Of a DNA stretch of 64,000 bases, positions 45,963 to 54,111 are shown piece by piece. A program made the translations under genes and the position numbers. Below the pieces are notes generated by a model that saw nothing but the letters and a program-made list of their open reading frames with translations, was not told the origin of the DNA and searched no databases. Every line of letters starts with the position of its first letter. Position 1 is the first letter of the stretch. Source of the stretch: Maledivibacter sp. (GTDB lineage: Bacteria; Bacillota; Clostridia; Peptostreptococcales; Caminicellaceae); contig JAOASB010000037.1 of NCBI GenBank assembly GCA_025210375.1, forward strand, positions 1 through 64,000. Direction: 5' to 3'.

Positions 45963-47298
45963 ATTTTAATACATCTTATGTTAAGGTTCAATGCCTAAAA
46001 AATTACCTAAAAAGGAAGTGGTAGAAGATTTCAATACATCCTATGTTAAGGTTCAATAGAATATGCATGGAGAATATCAAACAAACTAACAAAATTTCAA
46101 TACATCCTATGTTAAGGTTCAATTGATAAACATAGTTTAGAGGGATATGGATATCTGATATTTCAATACATCCTATGTTAAGGTTCAATAATGTGGAAAT
46201 TTAATATTAAAGGAGGATCTTTAATTTCAATACATCCTATGTTAAGGTTCAATTGAATATTGATTCTCAATCTTTATGAATATAATGGACATTTCAATAC
46301 ATCCTATGTTAAGGTTCAATCATATATCTTTATTTTAAAATCAGAGTAATCATTATTTCAATACATCCTATGTTAAGGTTCAATGAAATCGAATATATAA
46401 AAGATGCTTTTTTAGATGCATTTCAATACATCCTATGTTAAGGTTCAATAGGAAGATGGGGTTCTTTCAATAAGAAGATTAGGATTTCAATACATCCTAT
46501 GTTAAGGTTCAATAGAAACTTTTATAGACGCTAGAGATTCTGCAACCACATTTCAATACATCCTATGTTAAGGTTCAATAGTAAGTCAGTACCAGTTAAA
46601 CTGCTTATATTTGAATTTCAATACATCCTATGTTAAGGTTCAATAGGAGCATTCGTCAATCTATTAGAAGCTACATTAGAATTTCAATACATCCTATGTT
46701 AAGGTTCAATCTTTTCACCTTCTAACCACTCATCAACTAACTTTATTTCAATACATCCTATGTTAAGGTTCAATAAGGGGAGATGAAGTTGAAGCAAGTA
46801 TTGATAAAATTTCAATACATCCTATGTTAAGGTTCAATTACACCTCCTATACTTTAATAAATCTGCTATATCCATTTCAATACATCCTATGTTAAGGTTC
46901 AATAGTGGTGTGATGGGTTAGTGTATTACATTTTTTCCATTTCAATACATCCTATGTTAAGGTTCAATTATCCTTCTAGTAGCCTTAAGAAATTTCATTT
47001 AAGATTTCAATACATCCTATGTTAAGGTTCAATCAGAGAAAATGATAATCTTACATTTGGCTTAGCTATATTTCAATACATCCTATGTTAAGGTTCAATT
47101 TCAGAAGGAGCATGAAAAGGAACTAGAAGAAAAACATTTCAATACATCCTATGTTAAGGTTCAATAAATGAAAATTTCTCCTAAAAATTTCTAAATAACT
47201 CTATTTCAATACATCCTATGTTAAGGTTCAATAATTAGAAATCAAATCAACTTTTGGAGACGAGAAGTATTTCAATACATCCTATGTTAAGGTTCAAT
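45963..47298 (-). CRISPR. CRISPR array, 21 repeats and 20 spacers, type I-B-like repeat
   Basis: Thirty-base repeats (plus strand: begin ATTTCAATACATCC, end TTAAGGTTCAAT) alternate with unique spacers of 34-37 bp. Twenty repeats are identical. The one at 45963-45992 has two changes (C to T at positions 5 and 14), as expected at the old, leader-distal end. On the minus strand the repeat ends in ATTGAAAT, the 8-nt 5' handle typical of clostridial type I-B crRNAs, so transcription is leftward. No cas gene lies in the window, and the array may work with a cas operon elsewhere. Some frames open across the array but they are only repeat translations. Confidence 0.98.
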
Positions 47299-47500
47299 GC
47301 TAGTAAAATGACCATATCTAATTATAAGTATACCGTACAAGCCCAGTTTTTTCAACATTTCATAAAAATTTTCCCAGCTAATTTTGAGTTTCTAGTTTTA
47401 CGCATCTGAATTCAAGCTAATCTTTGAAAATACTAGCTTTTATATTATTGTGGTATCTATACTCCCTGGGAAAATCAGATGATTACTTCTTTCAAAGTAT
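47299..47500 (-). promoter_or_regulatory. CRISPR leader (inferred)
   Basis: AT-rich non-coding DNA directly next to the conserved end of the array, on the side predicted by repeat orientation and by the degenerate repeat at the other end. Exact leader limits cannot be seen. Confidence 0.55.
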
Positions 47501-47538
47501 TTACAAATAAGAGTTTATCATTTCTCAATTTATAAATT

Positions 47539-47580
47539 CAAAAAAGGACAGCTCTTTTTATAAGATTTGTCCTTTTTTGT
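47539..47580. terminator. Terminator of surE (bidirectional form)
   Basis: AAAAAAGGACA ... TGTCCTTTTTT stem with a 17-nt loop, 18 bp beyond the surE stop. Confidence 0.7.
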
Positions 47581-47597
47581 TTTGGGTAGGCTATTTT

Positions 47598-48371
47598 TTA
47601 TTTCCCCACAGCCCCCTCAATATTCCATTCTTCAATTGTTTTTATAAGATCATATTTTGTTAAGTCATAATGAATAGGTGTTATAGATATATATTTATCC
47701 TTTATACATTTTATATCAGAATTTTCCCCTTGTGCCTCTTCTACTATTTCACCACCAAGCCAATAATAGGACTTTCCTCTAGGATCAACCCTCTCAACAA
47801 AGGAATTCTTGTATCTCCTCACTCCCAGTGAAGTGACCTTCGCCCCCAGAATATCCTCCTTTTTATACTGTGGAATATTGATATTTAATAGAGTATCCCT
47901 TGGAAGCCTATCTTTTTGCAGTTTTTCAACCATATTATAAGCAAAATTTGCTCCTATATCATAATCAATATTTTTTGTATAAGCCATAGATACAGCCATA
48001 GACTGAATCCCATGTATAGCACCCTCAATTGCTGCTGATACAGTCCCAGAGTATAATACATCTGTTCCTAGATTTGGTCCATCATTTATACCTGAAATAA
48101 CAAAATCCGGCTTTTTATCAAGTATGGCTTCTAAACCTAATTTTATACAATCAGAAGGCGTACCATCAACAGACCATGCATCTAAGTCGGTATCAAAAAA
48201 TTTTATTTTTTGTGCCCTTAAAGGATGGTGCATTGTTATGGCATGACCTGTGGCACTTCTTTGTCTATCGGGGGCTACAACAAAAACCTCGTGATCATTA
48301 CTTAAGGTTTTTGCCAATTTATATATACCCTCTGCAAATATTCCATCATCGTTTGTTACAAGTATTTTCAT
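47598..48371 (-). CDS. surE: 5'/3'-nucleotidase SurE
   Basis: About 257 residues. Metal site at the N-terminus, ILVTNDDGIFAEGI, and the second conserved block VISGINDGPNLGTDVLYSGTVSAAIEG (split as SGINDGPNLGTD, YSGTVSAA). It dephosphorylates nucleoside monophosphates and polyphosphate in stationary phase or stress. The frame is open to 48437 but ATG at 48371, after AAAGGATG, gives the usual length. Transcribed alone. Confidence 0.93.
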   Translation of the reverse strand: MKILVTNDDGIFAEGIYKLAKTLSNDHEVFVVAPDRQRSATGHAITMHHPLRAQKIKFFDTDLDAWSVDGTPSDCIKLGLEAILDKKPDFVISGINDGPNLGTDVLYSGTVSAAIEGAIHGIQSMAVSMAYTKNIDYDIGANFAYNMVEKLQKDRLPRDTLLNINIPQYKKEDILGAKVTSLGVRRYKNSFVERVDPRGKSYYWLGGEIVEEAQGENSDIKCIKDKYISITPIHYDLTKYDLIKTIEEWNIEGAVGK

Positions 48372-48419
48372 TATAAGACACATCCTTTCAGTTAAGCCAA
48401 AGCGACCGAAGTTGCTTTG

Positions 48420-48482
48420 GCTAGTTGCTAGTTCCATGTTCCAAGTTCTAAGATTTCCCGGTGATTCTTCTAGGTTCTTGAA
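48420..48482. repeat. M4 repeat fragment upstream of surE
   Basis: CTAGTTGCTAGTTCCATGTT followed by CCAAGTTCTAAG is related to 49247-49305 (GTTGCAAGTTCCAGGCTCCA, TGTTCCAAGTT). Confidence 0.5.
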
Positions 48483-48584
48483 AAAATATTATAATAGAAA
48501 CAATTATTTATTAAATATCCTTATAGACATTTAAGTTTAGACAAATACTACAGAATATATAAATAATTTCTTGAGGTGATTTTT

Positions 48585-49223
48585 TTGATATTAATAGATG
48601 ATGCAGGTAGTGGGAGTTTAATCGGTGGTACTATCATTGGTGCAATGAGATCCGAAACAAAGGAGTTTGTTTATGATATCATTCCTTTAAAATACTATTC
48701 TCCACAGTTCTTTTGTAAAAAACTATATCTGGACTACGTCGTTGAAATAGTTGAAGATTTATTAAAAAAATTGAAAGCCGGTGATGAGGAACAAATTTTT
48801 GTATGTAGGGGATATATGTTTGATAACTTTAGAAAATGGATATCAAATACTAACTTTAAATGCACCAGTACAAAAATAGAAGAACCTCTTCAGTCAAAAA
48901 TAGAGTCAGCCTTTGAGGACTATACTATTAGTCTAGGCTTCCCAAAAAGGTTTATAAGCTATACCAAATATCCCTTTCATTTTCATAGAATTCTTTGTTG
49001 GATATATGCTGATTACGATAAAAGAGTTTCTTTATGCAAAACAGGTTGGAAAAGCTTTGAGAAATATGGGTTATTACAGACACAAGTCACCTATGATAAA
49101 CTGAAAAAATCCCACTATATCTGCTTAAAATGCGATAAAAGAATCGAAGATAACAGCCAAGTAAAAATAATAGAATTCACTAGTAATAGGCCACAAAAAA
49201 TATATCTTCATCATGATTGCTAA
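48585..49223 (+). CDS. Conserved clostridial protein with Cys/His tail, function unknown
   Basis: About 212 residues. It opens ILIDDAGSGSLIGGTIIGAM, an acidic beta-strand start reminiscent of RNase H-like folds, and continues YDIIPLKYYSP and VCRGYMFDNFRKWI. The end has CLKCDKR and LHHDC, a possible zinc site. I recall similar uncharacterised proteins in other clostridia but know no function. TTG at 48585 follows GAGGTGATTTTT; a GTG at 48576 overlaps that site. It is a lone plus-strand gene flanked by M4 repeats, with a small terminator after it. Confidence 0.7.
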   Translation: MILIDDAGSGSLIGGTIIGAMRSETKEFVYDIIPLKYYSPQFFCKKLYLDYVVEIVEDLLKKLKAGDEEQIFVCRGYMFDNFRKWISNTNFKCTSTKIEEPLQSKIESAFEDYTISLGFPKRFISYTKYPFHFHRILCWIYADYDKRVSLCKTGWKSFEKYGLLQTQVTYDKLKKSHYICLKCDKRIEDNSQVKIIEFTSNRPQKIYLHHDC

Positions 49224-49225
49224 GC

Positions 49226-49249
49226 AAAAGGGTCTAAAGACCCATTTTG
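49226..49249 (+). terminator. Short terminator after the uncharacterised gene
   Basis: GGGTCT-AA-AGACCC stem followed by ATTTTGT, directly after the stop. Confidence 0.6.
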
Positions 49250-49537
49250 TGTTGCAAGTTCCAGGCTCCATGTTCCAAGTTTTCAGGTCGATTCTTTTAG
49301 GTTTTAAAAATAAACAACTGAGCAAATTGCATAATTACTTTCTATAAAAACCATCTACTACATGTATCTTTAAAATCCTTAGAGCTATACCATATATATT
49401 ATGCAATTCTGCCAAGTAAGAGTTATGTAATTTCCTCAACTGTAAATTCTTATAATCTTTAGATCCTTTCAAACGATTTTTATATCCATCAGAGAAATGC
49501 TAAAGCTCTTGGAACTTGCAACTTGGAACCTAAAACA
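49247..49537. repeat. M4 element with an M2 element inside
   Basis: Outer arms TTGCAAGTTCCAGGCTCC (left) and CTTGGAACTTGCAACTTGGA (right) are inverted copies. Between them M2 runs 49318-49442 (CTGAGCAAATTGCATAATTA ... AGAGTTATGTAATTTCCTCA). The stretch has no gene. Confidence 0.65.
49318..49442. repeat. M2 element, 125 bp, complete reference copy
   Basis: Inverted-repeat-like ends CTGAGCAAATTGCATAA and TTATGTAATTTCCTCAAC, with ACTTTCTATAAAAACCATCT inside. Reverse-oriented copies at 21848, 23796, 56630 and 56775. Confidence 0.7.
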
Positions 49538-49544
49538 ATCACTT

Positions 49545-50114
49545 TTATTTCTTTTCTATAGCTACAAGTAAAGGCGGATTGTTCTTTTGATTTATAAACT
49601 CCATTTTGAGTACATTGACTTTTCTTTGATCAATGGTAGATAAATATTCTAAGACATGGTTCTTTTCTTCCATACCCTCCTTATGCCCTGGATAAATGGA
49701 TATGGTCATTACACCATTCTTTTTTAGTAAATCTATCCCCTGCTTTATGGCTTCTAGGGTTGTTTCATGCTTTGTAGTTATAGTGTGATTATTCCCAGGC
49801 AAGTATCCTAAATTAAACATAATAGCTGCGACCTCAGTATCAACATGCTTATTTAGGTTTTCGTGTCCCGTATTAATAAGCTGTACCCTATCTAACATAT
49901 TTCTGTCCTTAAGTTTTTCCTGGGTCTTTTTAAGAGCTATTTCTTGGACATCAAATCCAATTACTCTTCCATTTTCCCCAATTAATTCACTCAAGAATAA
50001 TGTATCTTTACCATTTCCTACTGTTGCATCTATAACAATATCATTTTCCACAACGACCTTAGCTATTAATTCCTTTGCTAAGTCCGTGGCTTTATTAAGA
50101 TATTTTGCTTGCAT
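49545..50114 (-). CDS. Class I SAM-dependent methyltransferase (YtqB-like)
   Basis: 189 residues. SAM loop VIDATVGNGKDTLFLSELIG at about 27-46, acidic FDVQEIALKKTQEKL, and MFNLGYLPGNNHTITTKHETTLEAI, the segment characteristic of YtqB-type rRNA methylase-like proteins. Substrate not established. Start ATG behind AATGGAGGAAGATT. Confidence 0.87.
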   Translation of the reverse strand: MQAKYLNKATDLAKELIAKVVVENDIVIDATVGNGKDTLFLSELIGENGRVIGFDVQEIALKKTQEKLKDRNMLDRVQLINTGHENLNKHVDTEVAAIMFNLGYLPGNNHTITTKHETTLEAIKQGIDLLKKNGVMTISIYPGHKEGMEEKNHVLEYLSTIDQRKVNVLKMEFINQKNNPPLLVAIEKK

Positions 50115-50152
50115 AATCTTCCTCCATTTAATTATAGATTATAATATATTTA

Positions 50153-50214
50153 GTCACATTCAAAAATAGACTAATCATTTTACTCTTCTCTTTGCTTATT
50201 TTTTCATATGACTT
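50153..50214. repeat. M5 repeat, short copy
   Basis: CACATTCAAAAATAGACTAA and TTGCTTATTTTTTCATATG keep the ends of M5 copy 2; the middle is lost. Confidence 0.45.
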
Positions 50215-50689
50215 AGCCTTTACTCTTGCAAGCTTTATTGAAGAAGTCAGGTAATATTGCTTCGAAAACATTGATAATCCCATCAGCCCCTAAATCTTTT
50301 TTGATGTATTTTGAAATATCCTCAGAAGGTTTAAATTCCCTTTTGGTTAATCCTACTTTTTTAAAAAATGCTGAGTTATTGTTTTCCTCAATAGCATATA
50401 CTTTCTTTATTTGCCTTTTATCAGCGAGGTTTAGTAAGGACTTGATTAATCCATCTCCCATATATTGCCCTCGATATGTATTATTTATAATTAGCATGTC
50501 TACAAATGCTATATTAAGGTTTGGAATTTTTATATAGTTTGAATATCCAATGATCCTTTCACCATCACATACTACCATTGAGTTTCCCAGTTCCCCTGTA
50601 TCTAAATCAGTAATTTTTATTTTTTCTTCATTTATAAGTTCTAGTATTTTTTTCTTGTCTTTTTCCTCTGATACCCTTATATTTATCAC
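50213..50689 (-). CDS. GNAT-family N-acetyltransferase
   Basis: About 158 residues. IIGYSNYIKIPNLNIAFVDMLIINNTYRGQYMGDGLIKSLL (seen as FVDMLIINNTYRGQYMGDGL) has the beta4 and acetyl-CoA pyrophosphate loop R-G-x-x-x-G. The start GTG at 50689 is 6 nt behind AAGGAGGGA; longer frames to 50740 lack a site. Substrate unknown. Confidence 0.8.
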   Translation of the reverse strand: MINIRVSEEKDKKKILELINEEKIKITDLDTGELGNSMVVCDGERIIGYSNYIKIPNLNIAFVDMLIINNTYRGQYMGDGLIKSLLNLADKRQIKKVYAIEENNNSAFFKKVGLTKREFKPSEDISKYIKKDLGADGIINVFEAILPDFFNKACKSKG

Positions 50690-50774
50690 ATTCTCCCTCC
50701 TTGCAAGATAATTAATATTGAATATTGCCATTTTCAACAATTAAAACACCAATACCTGCCTGTATTAGCGAGGT

Positions 50775-51482
50775 TTATAATGATTTTAAGTATTTTTTTT
50801 CATCCTTAGTGAGATATCTCCATTTTCCCCTTTGTAAATCCTCTATATTTATCTTACCTATGGAAATTCTCTCAAGCTTAATAACAGGATGACCTACAGC
50901 ATCCATCATTCTTCTAATCTGCCTGTTCTTTCCCTCGTGAATAGTGATTTTAACTGAGCAATTATTTTGATATTTTTTTACAAGCTTTATTTTAGCTGGA
51001 GCGGTTACATATCCTCCAATATCTAATCCCTTTCTAAACCTATCCATCTCGTCATTAGTAATAATACCTTTTATCTTACACATATAGGTTTTTGATATAT
51101 GACTGCTTGGATGAGTAATTTTTTGTGTTAAATCCCCATCATTTGTGAGCAACAGCAATCCAGAAGTATTATAATCCAGTCTTCCAACGGGATAAATCCT
51201 TTCAGATATCCCTTTGATTAGATCTAATACAGCAGGTCTATTAAATTGATCTGAAGATGTAGTTACATATCCTTCTGGCTTATTTAAAAGAATATATACC
51301 ATATTATCCGATATATTTATACTCCTATTGTCAAAGGAAACCTCATCAACTTCTGGATCTACTTTTATTCCCATTTCTTTTACTATCTTGCCATTCACCT
51401 TAACTCTTCCCATTTTTATTAATTCTTCCGCTTTTCTTCTCGATGCAACTCCGGACAAAGCTATAAATTTTTGAAGTCTCAT
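50775..51482 (-). CDS. rluB: Pseudouridine synthase, RluB/RsuA family
   Basis: 235 residues. N-terminal S4 domain (RLQKFIALSGVASRRKAEELIKMGRVKVNG, seen as ALSGVASRRKAEELI) and catalytic domain with Asp in GRLDYNTSGLLLLTNDGDL, then EGKNRQIRRMMDAVGHPV. Modifies 23S or 16S rRNA. In clostridia rluB commonly follows the scpAB-ytfJ-dac genes, and here it does, with a redox pair inserted between. Start ATG behind AAAGGAGTTG. Confidence 0.92.
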   Translation of the reverse strand: MRLQKFIALSGVASRRKAEELIKMGRVKVNGKIVKEMGIKVDPEVDEVSFDNRSINISDNMVYILLNKPEGYVTTSSDQFNRPAVLDLIKGISERIYPVGRLDYNTSGLLLLTNDGDLTQKITHPSSHISKTYMCKIKGIITNDEMDRFRKGLDIGGYVTAPAKIKLVKKYQNNCSVKITIHEGKNRQIRRMMDAVGHPVIKLERISIGKINIEDLQRGKWRYLTKDEKKYLKSL

Positions 51483-51541
51483 TCCTGTACAACTCCTTTA
51501 TCATTTGTTATTATTTATTAATACTTTAATTTTAAATCCTG

Positions 51542-51645
51542 TATAGGCTTTTCATAGTATAACTTAATTTATAAATGGACAAATATGCAATGCTTCTGGG
51601 CATTTTGTACTTGTATAAGTTAAAGTCTATGCTAAAATCCCTATA
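51542..51645. repeat. M1 element, 104 bp
   Basis: TATAGGCTTTTCATAGTATA to GTCTATGCTAAAATCCCTATA region; interior CTTCTGGGCATTTTGTACTT. Same orientation as the copy at 41367. Confidence 0.8.
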
Positions 51646-51744
51646 GAGATTCTGGTCAAAACTTTAATTTATACATATCGAAAATTCCTAGAAATATTGG
51701 ATATTTTGATATGTATAAATTAAGATTCACCTTAAAGCTCTATA
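51642..51744. repeat. M1' element, 103 bp, sharing TATA with M1
   Basis: TATAGAGATTCTGGTCAAAA to CACCTTAAAGCTCTATA, with arms TTTAATTTATACATATCGAA and TTTTGATATGTATAAATTAA. It is the reverse of the copy at 41260 and shares the four-base TATA with the neighbouring M1. Confidence 0.75.
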
Positions 51745-51761
51745 CATAAGTATATAATATT

Positions 51762-53042
51762 TTATACTAATTTTTCCTCAAAAATATTTAAAAGATCCAA
51801 TCTTTTTATTCTTTTCTTCAAATGATCTTTATCTAAAGTGTATAAATCAAGCTCCTTCATTCTATTAAAATATATGGAACCTGCGAAGGTATATCTTTTC
51901 ATTAAACCCTCCGGCGTATTTATTTGACTATTGGCATAGGAAATTATATCACCTACAGCAATACTAATAGGCAACTCTAATAGTTTCATACCTTTATTTA
52001 ACCTTACTGCATTATGGCCTGCTAAGCTGCCCGTAACTATTGCTTCCGTATGTCCAACAAAGAATCCTGATTTTTCCCCAGCACATAGTAAATTTTTAAC
52101 CCCTCTTACCTTCATGTTGTTCTCTCTAGGGGCTATTGATAGGTATCTTATTGAGTTGCCTATGCCGCCTGAATATGGGTCCTCATACCTTGCACTTTCT
52201 AATCCCTTTATTTTTCTAAGCTTTTCTAGGGGATAATAAGGGGCCATTAATTTTGCATGCCCAGTATCAAGAAGCACCACATTTTGTGCATATTCCTTTA
52301 GTGCATATTGCTGACATACCTTTTTATCTAGCTTGCTTTCATTTATATCCTCAATGGGTACGGGTAAAACTGCTACTCCCTTACTATTTAGTTCACCTAT
52401 GATTTCATCACTTAGGGAATCCTTGTTTAGTTTACAAGAACCACTAAATGCCCCATATGAACCATCCTTCCTTTTGGCAAGAATATCTTCTATACCAGAC
52501 TTCTTACTTATACTAACCCTTGGTCCAAAGGTAGGACACCTAAGAATACACATTGCACATCCATTACCATATTTTAGACAGTTGCCCATAGGCCCAGTAG
52601 ATCCTGTTGTCTCAATAAAAATATCACCATAAACTACTTCTTCATTATAGAGTACAATGCCCTTAATTGTATTATCTATTATATCAACATCTATTGCCCT
52701 AGTTCTGAACATTACTTTTATTCCCATTTCAAGCAGTTTTTTTCTAACCATAGGCTCAATCTTTGTTACATCATATAGATTTGCATGCTTATGCCCTGGA
52801 AAATCTATACCTACATGCCTAGATGCTTTATCGCAGATATTAAATAAATCCCCTGCCCCCAATAATATGGCTTCTTCTGCTGCAGTATATCTTCCGTTGT
52901 TTCTCATTATTCCTCCTACATTTCCCAGTCCCAAAAGCAAATCAGTTCTTTCGATTACTACGACCTCTGCACCTGCTTTTCTTGCTGTAACAGCTGCCGC
53001 ACAACCAGCCCAGCCTCCACCTATTACCACAACCTTAGTCAT
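51762..53042 (-). CDS. FAD-dependent oxidoreductase, GidA/TrmFO-like
   Basis: 426 residues. FAD-binding VVVIGGGWAGCAAAVTARKAGAEVVVIER at the N-terminus (GxGxxG form). GNVGGIMRNNGRY and KHANLYDVTKIEPMVRKKLLEMG recall GidA-fold flavoproteins. A Cys cluster CAMCILRCPTFGPR lies near residue 168. The C-terminal half holds a second FAD contact (NLLCAGEKSGFFVGHTEAIVTGSLAGHNAVR, seen as GEKSGFFVGHTEAI). It overlaps the PyrK-like gene by 4 bp, so the two products likely work together. Substrate unknown. Confidence 0.85.
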   Translation of the reverse strand: MTKVVVIGGGWAGCAAAVTARKAGAEVVVIERTDLLLGLGNVGGIMRNNGRYTAAEEAILLGAGDLFNICDKASRHVGIDFPGHKHANLYDVTKIEPMVRKKLLEMGIKVMFRTRAIDVDIIDNTIKGIVLYNEEVVYGDIFIETTGSTGPMGNCLKYGNGCAMCILRCPTFGPRVSISKKSGIEDILAKRKDGSYGAFSGSCKLNKDSLSDEIIGELNSKGVAVLPVPIEDINESKLDKKVCQQYALKEYAQNVVLLDTGHAKLMAPYYPLEKLRKIKGLESARYEDPYSGGIGNSIRYLSIAPRENNMKVRGVKNLLCAGEKSGFFVGHTEAIVTGSLAGHNAVRLNKGMKLLELPISIAVGDIISYANSQINTPEGLMKRYTFAGSIYFNRMKELDLYTLDKDHLKKRIKRLDLLNIFEEKLV

Positions 53043-54007
53043 GATTCATCCCCCTTTTCAAACATGTAAGTTGTATCAATTTGTGATTTACAGGCCTTTA
53101 ATATTTTATCTCCAATTCTTATAGAGCATGCACCACATATGCCTTCACCACAGCATATCTCTATATTATTTGTTATTACATACCTTGTATCTGGTGACAA
53201 CTCACTCAGTAATTTCTTTATATCCCTATGTTGGACATCTGAACCGCCACTAAAGCATAGATCATAGTGATTATTTCTAATCAATTCTTGTATTATTAAT
53301 TTCCCTTTTTCACCGAAAATATCCGTCTCTATTGTCAGTATCTGGGATTCATCTATATACTCATTGATAAAAATTTCATTAAACTTACCTTTATCCATTA
53401 TGAAAGTTATTTTATTATTATTACGTAATAAATACTTTAATATATTTACTGCTGGGGCTAGTGCTACTCCTCTAGCCACAATTAGTACATTGGAATCCTT
53501 CAAGGTCTTCAATTCCTTTAAACCTAGAATACCATTCCAATATGGCCCCCTTAACATTATCTCCCCTTCTAGAGATAATAAGGTCTTTGTTTTAGTTCCA
53601 ATTATCTGTACAGCTACATGTATCTCTCCTTTATTTTCATCTGAATACATTATAGACATGGGAATATCAAAATATTCTGGCTTTTGAGGATCTCTAATGA
53701 ATACATATGACCCAGGCTGTTTTAATGCCCTTGCCAATGTCTTTGTAACAGCAATTTTAAAAACAATTAAATTATCACCAATTAATTGTTTATCCAGTAT
53801 TTCTGTATTTATATTTTTTCTAGCAAGCTTTGCTTTTTTTCCATTCCAATTATATTCTTGAAAGATACATACCCCCCTCCAATTACAGTCACAAAAATCC
53901 TTTCCCTGTAAATGAGAGCATGTAATACAATCATTTGTTTCGGCCAAATAGCACGGGCAATAATCGCTACCTGCATCAATGCATTCATATATTATTTTTT
54001 TGGTCAT
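53039..54007 (-). CDS. PyrK-like flavin/Fe-S reductase with Cys-rich N-terminal extension
   Basis: 322 residues. A 60-residue N-terminal extension carries eight cysteines (positions 9, 17, 19, 27, 30, 39, 41, 47). Then comes a ferredoxin-reductase-type FAD domain (QPGSYVFIRDPQKPEYFDIPMSI) and NAD domain (VARGVALAPAVNIL). A C-terminal [2Fe-2S] motif CCGEGICGAC...KAC spans about 285-306, as in PyrK. PyrK passes electrons between NAD(H) and a flavoprotein partner; here that partner would be the overlapping GidA-like protein, since no pyrD is present. Start ATG behind GTGAGGGATTAAT. Confidence 0.85.
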   Translation of the reverse strand: MTKKIIYECIDAGSDYCPCYLAETNDCITCSHLQGKDFCDCNWRGVCIFQEYNWNGKKAKLARKNINTEILDKQLIGDNLIVFKIAVTKTLARALKQPGSYVFIRDPQKPEYFDIPMSIMYSDENKGEIHVAVQIIGTKTKTLLSLEGEIMLRGPYWNGILGLKELKTLKDSNVLIVARGVALAPAVNILKYLLRNNNKITFIMDKGKFNEIFINEYIDESQILTIETDIFGEKGKLIIQELIRNNHYDLCFSGGSDVQHRDIKKLLSELSPDTRYVITNNIEICCGEGICGACSIRIGDKILKACKSQIDTTYMFEKGDES

Positions 54008-54077
54008 ATTAATCCCTCACTTTCCAAAATAGACCTTATAATATTAGAATATTGATAGTACATAGATTATGTTACAT

Positions 54078-54110
54078 AAAAAAAATCTGATTGATTAAAT
54101 CAATCAGATT
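54078..54110 (-). terminator. Terminator of the first dac gene
   Basis: AATCTGATTGATT pairs with AATCAATCAGATT; on the minus strand eight T follow. It begins at the stop codon of the carboxypeptidase gene. Confidence 0.85.
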
Positions 54111-54111
54111 C

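Noticed and set aside
46003..46188. Minus-strand open frame of 61 codons with a repeated LNLNIGCIEI pattern
   Set aside because: It is a translation of CRISPR repeats and spacers, not a gene.
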